This document shows, one piece after another, positions 20,214 through 32,455 of a stretch of DNA of 64,000 nucleotides. The notes beneath the pieces are model-generated. The model was not told the DNA's origin and searched no databases. It worked only from the letters and a program-made list of their open reading frames with translations. Each line of letters begins with the position of its first letter. Within the stretch, counting starts at the first letter, position 1. Origin of the DNA: Thelephora terrestris. Taxonomy: Eukaryota > Basidiomycota > Agaricomycetes > Thelephorales > Thelephoraceae. Position numbers and translations under genes: made by a program. The stretch lies in assembly GCA_015956445.1 (NCBI GenBank), contig WIUZ02000008.1, forward strand, positions 186,001 to 250,000, in the 5' to 3' direction.

Positions 20214-21181
20214 ATGGACCACTCCGAATTATTAAACTCTAATCCTGAGCTGCTGGAGTATACCATCGGCTGTTATCCGACACAATGCCACCTTTGCGGT
20301 AGAGAGTTCAAGAACGTAAGTCACTCCCTCGCCCCCGGGTCATGGCCACACACGAACATATCCCTCCATAGATGAGTTGCAAAAGTTGTGCTCCATACAT
20401 CCATCCTATCCAAAGGAACCGAGGGGGCTTTTCCAAATACGGTCAGCTTACCGTGGGGTCTCAATCTGGGCCCCCCTCGCCAAAGAAAAGGTCGTACAAG
20501 TCCAAGGTGAGTCGCTCGATGGTAGTAGGCCCCCGAACTTCTCACTGAACCCGATCCGTGTTGGCAGTATTCCGGCAAACCCGACTGGAAGGTCCAATAC
20601 GAGCGAGTGGACGGAGGGACACTGAAGCTTATAACGGTTGGCCCAGACACCCTTGCCTCCGTTGGTCCATTCATAAAAGACGGCGACAAGACGCCGTTTA
20701 AAAAGCGCACCAAACTAGATGGGGAGTTCAACGTCCGCGCACAGTTCTCTGTACGTCTCTCTGTCTCTCTGCCCAGCTGGAAGTGACCTAACTCTTATCG
20801 GCCTCTCTAGTGGCTAGATCATGTGTGGGAATGCGTGAGTAGTAACAGTGCCAGTAACCTGATCGGAAACATATACTCACGCTGGACGTTGTTTTCTAAA
20901 GGATATCCCCTGCAACAGAGAATCGACGGAAGCTGCGGTTTACATACGCATTTGCATCTATTTCCAACGGTTTATTGAGGTAGCTATCTTTCTCCTCACG
21001 CCGCTGCTGAAACTTTCTCATCTCATCCTCCGCCTAGACAATAGCAAAGGAAAAGTGCAGCGACTCGCGAGAGTGTTTATGCGGTAGCCGTAGCAGTTCC
21101 GTCACACGAGAAGACATCGTGATCTTCGGATATGACGTCTACAGGATAGATGGAACTTTCACGATGGTAGTGCGCTTGTAA
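20214..21181 (+). CDS. Unknown 221-residue protein, six exons
   Basis: Predicted exons: 20214-20315, 20372-20506, 20568-20750, 20811-20834, 20902-20979 and 21038-21181. Each is a multiple of three, so all five introns (56-67 bp) are phase 0. I do not recognise the family. Two CxxC pairs near the front (CHLC, then CKSC) suggest a metal-binding knuckle. A beta-rich middle (WKVQYERVDGGTLKLI, VGPFIKDG) and a Cys-rich C-terminal part (CSDSRECLCGS) follow. No signal peptide or membrane segment. The start is uncertain, because the frame is open upstream to a Met at 20022. Likely a host gene of restricted distribution. Confidence 0.55.
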
Positions 21182-21779
21182 AGATGTACTATGAAATATG
21201 GACCCTCACGTTTGTCTCTCCTTCTGTCCATGTTGTTTCATGACCTTGCTATTTATGAAATACATCCAAAGGTGCCTTGCCCTTGTAGTGATCCCCACGG
21301 ACGCCTCATCCCATAGTGATGACGTCCTCTAGGGATTCGAGCGCTGGAGGAAAGTTTGAATGCTCCGCGAACGCTTCGATCGAACTTGTTGGGAACGATG
21401 AGCGAACCGGGTTTTCGTTTTTTATGTGGGGTTACCGACACGATTTTGACTGGTGAGAAAAGAAGTATAACGAACTAACCAGGCGACCTGGGGCTTCCAA
21501 CCCACCGAAGACATAGGTCCTGCGTCACCATAGACTTATTGCCACCAGCGTGGGCGTATCGTGCATGTATTTGGTCACTCCACCATCTCCTTGATTCAAC
21601 GACAACTAGGTAACTTAGGAGCCTTACATCTTTGCGGCCGCGGCCCTGCCGGATCAGCGAGGGCTTTCTAATCATGCAGGTCGCCGAATCTACTCGTGCT
21701 CACAATTAGCTCCCGTAGTTTGGAGTGATATATTGACATAAAAGACAAAATCAAGCTGCGTTGTTGCTGACTTCAGGTT
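21182..21779. other. Intergenic region, no gene recognised
   Basis: Lies between the convergent ends of the 221-residue gene and the kinase-like gene; short ORFs only. Confidence 0.4.
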
Positions 21780-23824
21780 TCAGACGCTAACTTTTTCGCC
21801 GAGTCCTTCCATGACACCCTCCAAGCTTCTAATATCGTGTTCCTTCTTCATGACCTCCCACCTACCCACATCAGACCGTACTACGGGATTGAGACAAGGA
21901 GAGTAGCGGTCTTCTCTGTGTTTGCCGACCGAATCAAAATCCACGAGGAAAACACGATCGCCTTCATGCGAGTAGAGAATGTTCAGTTGCCGGAGGTCAC
22001 CAAAGACAAGACCCTGTCCGTGGAGCAACCCGAGGGCCTTCTCAAGGCTCTCGCGGACGACTTCGACCTTCAGCGGACATGGGGGGGTAAACGGTGAAAA
22101 GAAGAGGTGAAGAGGGCTGGCGTCCGACATGTACTCCATCACGACCATATACATGTCGCCAATAACGCGGTTGCAAGAGAATAGAGCTGGGGCAAGTGGA
22201 GGAACTTGTTTAGCGAGCAGACGATGAGCCTCTTGGTTGTACTTTGGGGTAAACTTGACAAAAACTAGGTCGTCCGAGGTGTCGCCTGTGGGATTGGTCT
22301 GCATCCTCGCGAGGTAAATTGCATGTCGCTCATTTGCCTCATCGACGGTAGCGAGCCGAGCACCGCTTTCGCGATTCAACTTGCAGATGAACTCGAGCCG
22401 TGGGATCTCAGCCTCCGGCGGGTCTGCCGTCGGGCTTGGGTACATAACGCCAGGCTGCACGTTATGGAGGGTGTCGAGGAGACTATACTGAGTGCGGAGT
22501 CCGTCTGTGCATTCTTCTATTGCCGCAAACACACGCGCAACGCGGAGAACGTTGTCCGCACCGTGCGATCCGAGATGGAGGTCGATCGAAAGCAACTTAT
22601 CCGCATATACGGCGTCGGTGTAGATGGCTGTTGATACCACGAGATTGTTCCCTGCCATGCTTAGCAGGACGACAGGGAAGTTTGATCGTGAGAGGTGATT
22701 GGCGATCTGTAGAGCAAACTTAGACACGGGGCCACCGGTGAAAGAAGAGGGGAACAGTACCTGCTTGACAGCGTTGCCGTATACCACCAGACTCTGCAAA
22801 AATGGGTCTCCTCCCAGACCTGGTTCATTCTTCAGTTCGAAAATCATATACGCGAAGGGCCCTTCGAGCCAAAGACCATCTGGTATGGCTGATCCACTCG
22901 CTACCGACTCTTTCCATGAAGCCTCCGTTCCGAGCAATTCCTTCAGGGGGGCCTTTAAAGACTTGAACCTCTCTTCCTCCGACGGATGGAAGTCTGCAGC
23001 GATAGTGACGAGGCTGAAAGCATGGCACAGTTTCTGGTGGGATGGTGTGAACTTGTCGAGGTGTTCGAGGTCGTACTTCAGACGAGCCAGCGCCTCGTTA
23101 AAAAGAACGGTCGGTGGTCCAAAGCGATGGGAAGGCCTGCCGTATCGCGGTCCACTGGGAAAAGTGACCGTTGTTTTGATCTTATTGAAGTCCTTGATAC
23201 TATCAGACGGGGAGGTGATACCCCCGAGATCACTGGCGTTTTTGGATCGTTCTGCCTTGTATGAGAACATGCGGGGTGGGGTGGGATAAAAGGGACGCTC
23301 ACCTCGCATACGTTTAGCGTTTCCATCGGCGTCTTCCAAAAAGTCTGCATCCTCGATGACTGTAAAGCAATCTATCGATTGAGTCGACCGAAGCACGCGA
23401 ACGAGCACACACTCGCTTGGGTCACAACCACGAATTGGACCATTTCTTCCAGGTCATCTCTGTAGTGCTTGTCCAAACGCTCATATTGCTTCACAACTTC
23501 TTCTTTTCCTGCTCTTTCTTTTCCTGCTCTTTCGTGTATCCACTTACGTATCGGTGCCCTGGAGTCAGTATCCACATCCTTGGTAGCGAGATCATTGGCC
23601 TGAAATGCCGGTCACGGTGGAAGTTGGGACTCCGATGAATGACTCGCCTTCCAGATGGTAGCATGTTTCAAATCGTCGGAATGTTCTGGGTAGAGGTTGA
23701 TGAACCGCTCAATGAGCTCACTCCCAGACGTCAGCGGATCAAACCTAATCCGTAGGATGGACTTGCGCGGTGGGATATCGGGGTGAGGGTAGGCGACGAG
23801 ACAAGCCTTGGTGGTGGTGGTCAT
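21780..23824 (-). CDS. Kinase-like protein with a possible Crinkler-type N-terminus
   Basis: Exons 23824-23648, 23599-23413 and 23359-21780 give 647 residues. The first intron has a GC donor (AAG|GCGAGT ... TTTCAG). A 51-bp in-frame stretch ending near 23255 may be a further intron (GTGAGC ... GGCAG). The N-terminal 60 residues (CLVAYPHPDIPP ... LKHATIWKA) recall the ubiquitin-like head of Crinkler-type proteins; this is weak. The C-terminal 150 residues are kinase-like: VVMEYM hinge, LLHGQGLVFGDLRQLNIL (GD in place of the catalytic HRD) and VFLVDFDSVG (DFD for DFG), then a HDIRSLEGVM end. Such domains are abundant in basidiomycetes. Whether it phosphorylates anything is open. Confidence 0.6.
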
Positions 23825-24109
23825 GGTGGAAGTGAGGCCGGCCAACTCCGCTGTCGGCAAAGAGGTTCAACTCGGCGTCGTGACGTGCGGGACCCCAAAA
23901 GATAAAAGGGGGAGGTCTGCCCCACTGACGAGTCAAGTCGAGTGGTTCGAATGTTTTTGGCCGCAAGCACCCTTAATCATTGCACTGATAGACGCAGTAC
24001 TAAGCCTCCTTCTACAGCATTCACGCCCAATCAGAACACTCTCTACCGAGTCCCACAGTTTCTGTTATGCCGTTCAGCAGCCACCACCTACCGCACCAAT
24101 TCCCGCACT

Positions 24110-24389
24110 TTAAATTTGTCCTGCAGCGTCCAAACGACGTTGACGCTCCCTCCGTTTACTCTCCACATACACAAAGGATACTACGATCTGATCGAGCATG
24201 ATCAATCCCGCGAGCGCAACCTCCAAAAACGCCTTGCGTCTGTCAAAGAGGCGGTGTGCTTCATGGAGTTTCGCGACCAACGTCTTTTTTACCGTCTTTC
24301 GTCACAAGCTAAGGATGCACAGTACCCTCTCGTCAGCCAAGGGCACGGGAAAACCGAGCGTCGAAGGTTCCTGTGGGAGGTGTCGGCCA
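24110..24389 (-). pseudogene. C-terminal half of a DUF6593 gene, cut off by the transposon
   Basis: On the minus strand this flank encodes LEVALAGLIMLDQIVVSFVYVE followed by a basic tail and stop at 24110. That matches the C-terminal core of the intact DUF6593 gene at 18.4-19.1 kb (LEVSPEGAFILDHILVSFIFVEK). A splice acceptor (CATCCTTAG) precedes the last exon, as in the intact gene. A run of six A near 24284-24289 shifts the frame by one relative to the family, so this half has decayed. The other half lies at 34256-34623, beyond the 9.9 kb transposon. Confidence 0.7.
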
Positions 24390-24415
24390 CTACAGTCGAA
24401 TAGTTCTAATTGCAT
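24390..24415 (+). repeat. Left terminal inverted repeat of the Plavaka transposon
   Basis: 26 bp starting CTACAGTCGAATAG; pairs with the inverted copy at 34230-34255 with two mismatches. Followed by a palindromic subterminal stretch AATCCTAAAATGCATAGGATT. Confidence 0.8.
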
Positions 24416-26374
24416 AGTATCTTATTGCATAAATCCTAAAATGCATAGGATTTCGGCCAGAACAATGGTGGTACAGGGGGGCGCTTAAGAATAATGCATA
24501 ATACATAATGCATAGACCTTGGGATGTCCTCCGTCAGCCATTTATGCAAGTAGGCCACCTCGCTTACACCCATCCGACGTCAGGCCATGTGGTGATTGTT
24601 CCGGTGGACGAGATAGCCAATGACCGGGACTGACCAGGCAAATATGAATAATGCAAAAGGGACTATGCAATTGATTGAACAACAACAATCATAACACTTT
24701 CCAGCTCATAATGCGAAATTCTGGCAGACAATGCTGGGCGGCTGGTTTGTTGGTCACGCGTTTGAGCCAGTCACAACACGTTACATATTGTCACATGTGT
24801 TGCACCTGCATAAATTGTCTACATCAGCAAACCGGTCCTGAACAGACATGCCCAGCTCTTCCCACGGATAGCCTGATATGCGGCTATCCGTCCATCCGAG
24901 TTTGATCGGCGAAAAGCTGGCCAGACTAAGGCAGGTCCGGGACTTGATCAAAAGATCTGTTCTCCCTGCGCGGCGAGCTAGGCAGATCTTCAGTGCCTGT
25001 AGGGCTATCTGTATCAGGCCAGATCTCCTGCGCCAGTCAACATATTGATTTTAAATATATTACCCCGGTAATTCTTCACGAAAATCAATAAATAAATAGT
25101 ATTCATTATTCAAAACCAAAATCATTATTCAAAAAACCCCGATTTATTATTGCTGCTAATAGAAAATTGAAATACGGCACATCGTGAGGAAACGGGTCGC
25201 ATCGAAGCATCGAACAGAATACGTGGAAAGATAGCGAACACAGAAAAAAGAAATGGAAGGGTGTAGCGATGAAGGAACAGTGAGGACGGCGCACGAGGAG
25301 AGCGCAATGAGGAAGGCGTAGCGTGAGGAAGGCTGGGCATCACAAAGAGAGGAAGGCGATGGTGAGCGAGGAGAGCACAATGAGGAAGGCGTGGCGAGAG
25401 CAGGGCCGCATGTCATAGCGAGAGGAAGATGTGGCGAGAGCCAGGGAGAGGCAGGAACTCCTGACAGGACTGAGGAGAGAGGGGAAAAGCGCCGGGGTTC
25501 AGGTGGAACCGTGGCCGGAAAGGGACAAGAGAGCTGCAACATCCGCTGGGATCGAGATCGCGGAGGGACGGACCTGCCGGATGGCCCACAAGCAGTTAGC
25601 AGTGTTGAGAACAAGAGCGGAAGTAAGTATGGACTAACTAATGATCCGCCCAGACCCGCTCTCAGGGACTCTGCTTGACCGGCCTTGAAATCGCCGAGGG
25701 TTCGATACATGCTTTTGATCAGCTGGTGACCTCTTTTGGATGAACGTGTTAGTGAGCACGATAGCTGTAGGTGCAAGAGGTCATTAGCCATTTGAAGACA
25801 GTATTAGTAATGACAGTGATGAGCGAACAAACCGTGAGGGGTATTGGGGTGACAGACTTGCAGTGCGCCGGGTGGGTCGAGCTGCCACAACAGTGATGAG
25901 AACCGTAAGGATTAGAGAGTACCACGTTCAGGCATGAGACCATATGTTAGACGTACATGATCTGGTGGTGGCTTTGACCAAGCGAGCCCATTGAGGACGA
26001 GAGTGTGAGGGAAGATGGAAAAGTTGTAGAGAAAGCGGGTGTGTTGTGGTTTGAGATTTTAAAGGGTCCCGACAGGAGAACCGTTGCCGTTTCTCACGTA
26101 TACGGGGCCCCATTATTTTTGACAGACGTGTCGTCGGAACGATGTTTTGTGCCGAGGTCCCTAGGAAGATGCCGACTTGACGTCCGATCACACTCGCAGC
26201 ACGTTAGTAAGCAGGATTATCGGCATTTTTCTGGTTTCAAGTTTGATGGGGCCTTTGCCAAACACAGCCAAATAATTACCTTCAGATATCATGTTGCTAG
26301 TGTTCGATTGTATATTTTGAGTAGACAGTTTTCGTTACACGTATCAAAAGTAAGTAGATAATTGGAAAAAACAT
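24416..26374. other. Left arm of the transposon, apparently non-coding
   Basis: About 2 kb. The first part is rich in the word TGCATA. 25040-25150 is AT-rich. 25290-25450 is purine-rich with imperfect repeats of GAGGAAGGCG and GGCGAGAGC. The 211-codon minus frame at 25156-25791 looks like the complement of these repeats and is not supported as a gene. The + frame at 26005-26361 is also unsupported. Confidence 0.45.
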
Positions 26375-27853
26375 TCAGGTGTTCTGGGCTGCTGCCGCCT
26401 GGATCCTCTGCTGACGTTCGCATTCGCTGCGCTCGCGTGTGGAAGGTCCTTCAGTTTCTTGTGCTATTTCCGGGACGTCCTCGTTTGCACCGCGGGGCGT
26501 GCCGTAGACCTTGTCATTCCACCACCGAAGTGTATCAGCATGCCAGGGGTCGTCTGGGTAAGCGAATTGTTCACGAAGGAGGATGTATAGGCGCGGAAAC
26601 TTGATGCCTTTCCACTCCTCCTTCCATTCTGCGGCACAACACAATGCGACATAGGCCTGGAGGAAAGGTACCTTGAGGTCTGATCAATGTAGGATAGATA
26701 GGGACATACCTGGATTGCTGCGTAACAAATTGTTGAGGGGACCACTTTTTCCATACCGTGAATTTTCGCATTTCCCCGCTTCAATGACGCCTTTGCGCCG
26801 GTTGCACCAGAAGGTGAGAAAAAAATGTGGATGTAGACCTAGACATATAAAAATGATTGGTGTTGTCCTCTTGTGTTGAAGTACCGGGGCTTACCGCCAA
26901 TAAGAGTGGGCCGCGGAAGAGGCCCTGCGCGAGAGAGCCATCCATGATGTCTTCGTTGTAGAGGAAAGCAGGAAACTTCGGATCCCCCTTGCTATCGAGC
27001 AAGGAGAGTTTCCCATCGCGCAGTTTCGCTCTGGCACTGAACGGCAGGAGTTATTAGATAAAGACCGCAATAGATGTGCGGCTACTTACCTCTTTGGGTC
27101 TGCCTTGAACTCGGCGAGGTGATCGGCGGGGCACAGCAATCGTGCTGTGATGGGGTGTTCCCAGCCACGCCAGGACTTGGAGGAGTCCGGATTCTTGACC
27201 TTTAGGTCTTGATATGCATTCACCTCTTGGTTGCCATTTGCGTCAAGTGGGAGGTACTCCTGTGGGATGAGCTTGACAATGGACACCTTGATTGTCTTCG
27301 TGTCAGATTGTCGGGCCCGAGACGCGGCTGACTGAACCTAATGTGTTCATGCGATGTTTGAGGAACGGTGACAATTGGTAGATGTGTGTACGTGCACGCA
27401 CCTGGTGTAATATCTTTTGGATGAATCTCGAGGGGTCATTGGACTCAAGGCGGTTCTTGAGGAAGGGAAGGTGACCAACAATCACGGCGAAGTCTTCGGC
27501 GTAAATTTTTCGTTGAATCGGCGTGCTACACGGGGCAGCGATGAGCTCGTTGAAGTGCGCGGACGTCAACGACACTTACAGATCTTTGGCATGATCTCGC
27601 ATTTGCCTATTTTCATGCTGCTGGGCGACTCCTGCAGTCTCTGAAGCGCCAGCGGCTCCAATAGAAATGATCACATAGAAATCTACAAAGGGGTTCGCAA
27701 CACGACGAAGCCACCTCGATTTTTCCTTGATTTCCTCAGCCTCCTGGGGAGTAAGCCTGAGTTCGCTGTGGTGTGTGGTCAGCGCACTGAAAATTATGAT
27801 AGCGCGTGTGAAATGTACCCTTGGGGATTGCTCTCGCCGGGTGGGGTCACCAT
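26375..27853 (-). CDS. DUF6698 family protein carried by the transposon, seven exons
   Basis: Exons: 27853-27819, 27765-27580, 27525-27402, 27337-27090, 27036-26895, 26838-26710 and 26656-26375; introns of 53-64 bp; 381 residues, frame open. Family marks in order: LRRVANPFVDFY; LPFLKNRL; the basic loop AASRARQSDTKTIK; WRGWEHPITARLLCPAD; FPAFLYNED then GLFRGPLLL; KRGNAKIHGMEKVVPSTICYAAIQ (split by a splice site at its end); and the C-terminal DDPWHADTLRWWNDKVYG. These fit the basidiomycete family DUF6698, found in many copies and often near transposons; its role is unknown. It is divergent from the transposase gene with only 177 bp between the starts, so the two probably share a promoter. The start rests on a 35-nt first exon and is less certain. 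Confidence 0.75.
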
Positions 27854-28030
27854 GGTGGTGTGAGGGAGGGGTTGGATGGACGTTCGCACCCCTAACGTAT
27901 GTCTGCCGCAGAGGTTTTTAAAGTCAGATAACTCCAAACTCAAAAAAGGAAACAACTGCCGGGATCCGCTTTAATCGTCCGTTTCCGCACGCCTTTCCCT
28001 TGACCTACTAACTCAGGACTCACATACACA
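27854..28030. promoter_or_regulatory. Shared promoter region between the DUF6698 and transposase genes
   Basis: 177 bp between two divergent starts inside the transposon. No strong TATA box; a TTTTTAAAG stretch lies at about 27915. Inferred from layout only. Confidence 0.4.
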
Positions 28031-31000
28031 ATGTCCCACATCTGCTATGAAGGACGCTGCGCCTCCGCGCCACGGGTATTTTCAGGGATCCGCGGGTTCC
28101 GTCAGCACCTAGAAAGAAGCCACCAGGACACGCCAGAGGATCAAACGTCCCTTGGAAACTCGCGAGACTTGAAGCGCAAACGTGACGAGGAGGAGGAGGA
28201 ACAGCGGAAGCGAAACAGGGAAGCCCAGTTGGCGTTGGAGGCTATGAACTGTGAGCCAGAGGCGCTACCGGTAAGACCGATAGGATCTACTTACAAGACT
28301 TGAGCCGAGCTGACAGTACCCAGGTCCCGCTGCTCGACCGTGCCATCGATACAGGACTCCAACGCTCGACAAGAGTTCGACGGCTCCCTGCAAGATTCCG
28401 TGACCCCTTGCCTGCACCATCCCTACCAATCCCACGCACCATAGAACGGAGTGAAGAGCTTGACCAACAAAGTTCCCTCGAGCCAGGACGTGGCGGCGTT
28501 ATCGAAGGTTCCATCGATTCACTTAATCGCTCGTGTACCATCACAAACGTCAACTCCTTCGGAGTGTTCCGCGAGTACCTCGCTGTCTCTTCCCACAACC
28601 CACGCAATCCAGACGCCTTTGCCGACGCTCACCCACCCCTGGCTCCTCCCCAATCGCTTGGATCTAGCCTGATGGCAGTTATTCCTCCAGATCCAGGGGA
28701 CGACCCCCTCGCCAACTCAAACAACATCTCAGAAGACCTCCTCCTCGCTTGGTCAACTCGGGGCCCCGGAAACACCCCCGCGGGGGTCAACGACCTCGTC
28801 CACAACGTCATCAGACATCCAGGATTCCATCCCTCAGCACTTGAGGACTTCAATGCCGTCACCGCAATCCGGAACTTTGAGCGAAAGTGGATTTCACAGC
28901 CAGGGGGAGCGCTCAAGGCGGGCGATGGGTGGAGGGAGGGCTCAGTGAGCATTCGAGTGCCATGTACAGGGGTGGCGCAGAAAGAAAGCGAGGCACCAGA
29001 GTTCGTCGTCAAGGGGATTCTCTATCGGGACATCGTTGAGGTGATTACCACCGAGCTGGAAGACCCCGATACCTTCAACGACATCCACGTCGCTCCACAC
29101 AAGGAATGGTGGAACCCAGGCCCGGGCGAGGATCCAGTTCGCATCTACTCTGAAACATTCAACTCCGATGCAATGCTCGAGGCCGATGCAGAGATGCGAG
29201 CCAACCTCGGTCCAGCGTGTGGTCCACATGACGATCTGGAGACTTTCCTCATAGCAGCACTTCTCTATTCCGATGCAACCCATCTCGCCTCTTTTGGAAG
29301 TGCGTCTCTATGGCCAATATATCTCTTCCTCGGCAATGTTTCGAAGTACATCCGTATGAGGCCAACATCCTTCGCTGCCCACCATGTTGCATATATCCCC
29401 ACGGTATGTCGTCGATCGTTGTCTCCGACATAAGTTTCTGACCTCGTTTTGACCAATTCTTTCAGCTTCCTGATACTATTAAGGAGTTCTACAAGGATCA
29501 CTACAACAGGGAACCCAGTGCAGAGATGCTCACCCATCTGGGGCGCGAGTTGATTCACGGGGTGCTGCGATTGATTTTGGGAGGTTCATGTGCAGACGCC
29601 CACAAGAATCCCCGCCGTGTGAAATGCGGGGACAATGTTCTGCGACATTGGTTGCTGCGGCTGATCCTGCACTCCGCCGATTACAAAGAAAAGTAATAGT
29701 TGATATTACTCTCGGGGGGATTCTCACTGAAGGAACATTTAGGTCTGTTCTAGCGACGATCAGAAGCCTTGGATGGTTCCTATGTCCCCGCTGTCTGATC
29801 ATCAAGGGCGGAGTTCCTAGAATTGGCATGGACTCTGATCGGGGCATCCGACAAATCCTCCGCGATTACGCGAACGATGCTGCAGCTCGTGTCGAACTTG
29901 CTCGCAGGCTCATTTTCGATCTTGGGAGGAGTGTCGGTGGGAAGTTAGAGATCCTGAAGAGGGGGTCATTGATCTTAACAAGGGTAATGCTCTTACTTCT
30001 GGCGTTCCTGTACACGTCCGACTAACATATGATCACAGAATGCGTACCATACCGAACTTGGTCTGAACCCGGCCAAGATTATGCCGGTTGACATCCTCCA
30101 TGACTGCGAGCTGGGCGTTGGGAAGGGCATAATCAAGCACAATGTTCGAATATTCCACACACTCGGTGACGCTGCAGTCAACACATTCGATGCACGGTAA
30201 GCACCAAACCAATTTCCCAGAATATCCCTTTCCTGATTAACCTGTTCCCTGATAGGTTCCGTCAAGTTCCAACGTTCGGCCGTGACACAATTCGAAGATT
30301 TGGAGGCAGTGTATCTGCGATGAAAAAGCTTGCAGGTCGAGACTTTGAAGACATACTACAGGTCAGTTCCACTTCGTTGCTATCACCGGCTTGTGTGTTA
30401 ACACATTTCTTCCCTCCCTCCAGTGTTGGATGCCGGTGCTGGAAGGCATTCTGCCAAATCCTGAGCACAACAGGATCTTGCTTGATCTTGCCTTTGATCT
30501 GGCCACCTGGCACGCCTATGCAAAACTCCGCATGCACACATCATACACAATCACTTCCCTTCGATCACAAACCAAGGAACTTGGTCGTCTACTCCGTCTC
30601 TACGCCAACAGGTTATGCCCTAAATACGGGACAAAACCATTGCCGGGGGAGGCTGCTGCCGCCTATCGCCGCAAAGCTGCAAGTACTAAGAAAACCCCCG
30701 CTACGTCTCAGCCACGCAAGGCGCCCCTTAACACCAGCGCTCCTAAGGGCTCTGGGTTCAATCTCCAGACGTACAAAATCCACGCGCTTGGGGACTACGC
30801 AGATCACATCGAACAATTCGGCCCAACGGACTGTTTTTCAACACAACAGGTATGTTGCCTCACGTTTTCGAATGACCGTCTCAACGGTTCAACAGGGTGA
30901 ACTCGAGCATCGTCGAGTCAAACGATTCTACAAGCGAACCAACAAGACGCGGTTTGAACGCCAGATTGCAAAGCATGAACGCATGGAACGCCACTACCGC

Positions 31001-32263
31001 AAGTACATCAACACACTCAGGGCCAAAACCGGTGGCCGTGTAACATCCAAACTCCGCTCATCCTCCGGCGGCACCGACACCATGCTACCGCGGCAACATT
31101 ATTCAATGGCGAAAAAGGACCGGGACCATGTGGATCTATATACTTTGTCTAACCTACACGTTGGTGACCCTGCATTAAAAGTATGTAATATCGTACACTT
31201 CCTTCGTAAGTCCCCCTTCTCAAACCGATCCCCTCACAGGACTTCGTCGCGAAGCTCAAAGACCACCTCCTTGCCCGTGCACTCAACAAGCAGTACGACC
31301 CCGAGCCGCTCGCGTTCACCGAGGATGATCGCAACGAACTTTACATCGCCGAAGACCGCCTCGAACAACGTTACTCTATGAACGTCTACCATACAACATA
31401 CGACCTGCGGCGAGGCAAGGACAGGGTAAATATGAAGAACCGGTCACATGTGATGACTCTATCGCACGACGAAACCCACCCGTACGCCTATGCGCGAGTC
31501 CTGGGAATCTTCAGGGTAAACGTCCTCCATGGTCCAACGATGGCAGACGAAGTTAGAATGGATGTTCTCTGGGTCCGTTGGCTCAAGCTCGATGACACAT
31601 ACCAAGCTGGATGGAAAACCAAGCGGCTGTATCGGCTCAAGCTTGCCTCACCTCTCGAGGATGGAGCATTCGGTTTCCTCGACCCAGATGATGTCGTCCG
31701 TGGGTCACACCTCATCCCCGGTTTCAAATATGGACTCCGAACTCGTTCCCCAGCCACTCCAGCAAGCGCATGGGACCTCAAGAAGGAGCGTGACTGGGAG
31801 ACGTACTATGTCAATCAGTAAGTCAATGCATCTATTACAGAAAATACCCTAACATGTTCTTCGTATTACCAGGTTTGTTGACCGTGACATGTTCATGCGA
31901 TATCGAGGCGGCGGCGTTGGACATAAGTACATGCGGGAGGTTGAATCCAAGTATGGGAACATGGCGCGAACACGTTTGCATGGGAAGCAAGTCCATCAAG
32001 AACCTACTGCCACTCAAACCGGCAATGAAGGTGCCACGAGCGGATGTGATAGCGACAACGAACCCGGCTCCACGCAAACCACCACGGCAACTGGAAAGGA
32101 CTCGGCCACCGATGACAGCGGAGAAGAATCAGACCACGAAGAAGACGAGCACCACCATACTTCCGAAGGGGGCTCTGGTGGCGACGAGGAGCCTGAGGTC
32201 GATTCCGACGAACTCGCCTCTGAGAATGACGATTACGAGTCGTATGGCTTGGCGGACCCCTGA
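28031..32263 (+). CDS. Plavaka-type KDZ transposase, ten exons, intact
   Basis: Exons: 28031-28270, 28324-29403, 29466-29692, 29743-29983, 30039-30196, 30256-30361, 30424-30849, 30896-31180, 31240-31817 and 31873-32263; introns 46-62 bp; 1,243 residues. The N-terminus has a C-x4-C-x15-H-x4-H finger (residues 5, 10, 26, 31) for DNA binding. The Plavaka core follows: LYRDIVEVI (about 313), a DDE-type strand YSDATHLASFG (about 393), SLWPIYLFLGNVSKYIR (about 409), a CPRC pair (about 529), VDILHDCELGVGKG (about 612) and FRQVPTFGRDTIRRF (about 649). The conserved end FVDRDMFMRYRGGGVGH (about 1115) is followed by an acidic Ser/Thr/His tail. It should bind the terminal repeats and cut and join element DNA in the nucleus. 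No frame break was found in any exon. Confidence 0.85.
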
Positions 32264-32455
32264 ACAAAAATCCCGCGCTACGGTTGTCCTACCTCTATAC
32301 GAATATGTTGTTTTTTGACTAGCCATTTACACGATCAATACATTCCAATTTTGTCTCGAAATATGAGTTACATAAAAAAACATAAGAAGAAACATATCAG
32401 GTACAACTTCGAAGTCGAAATTCCTGCCGCCGCACGACAAATTAACTCGGCTAAT

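Noticed and set aside
25156-25791. 211-codon minus-strand frame in the left arm of the transposon
   Set aside because: Low-complexity Ser/Pro/Leu product that is the complement of purine-rich imperfect repeats; no partner exons.
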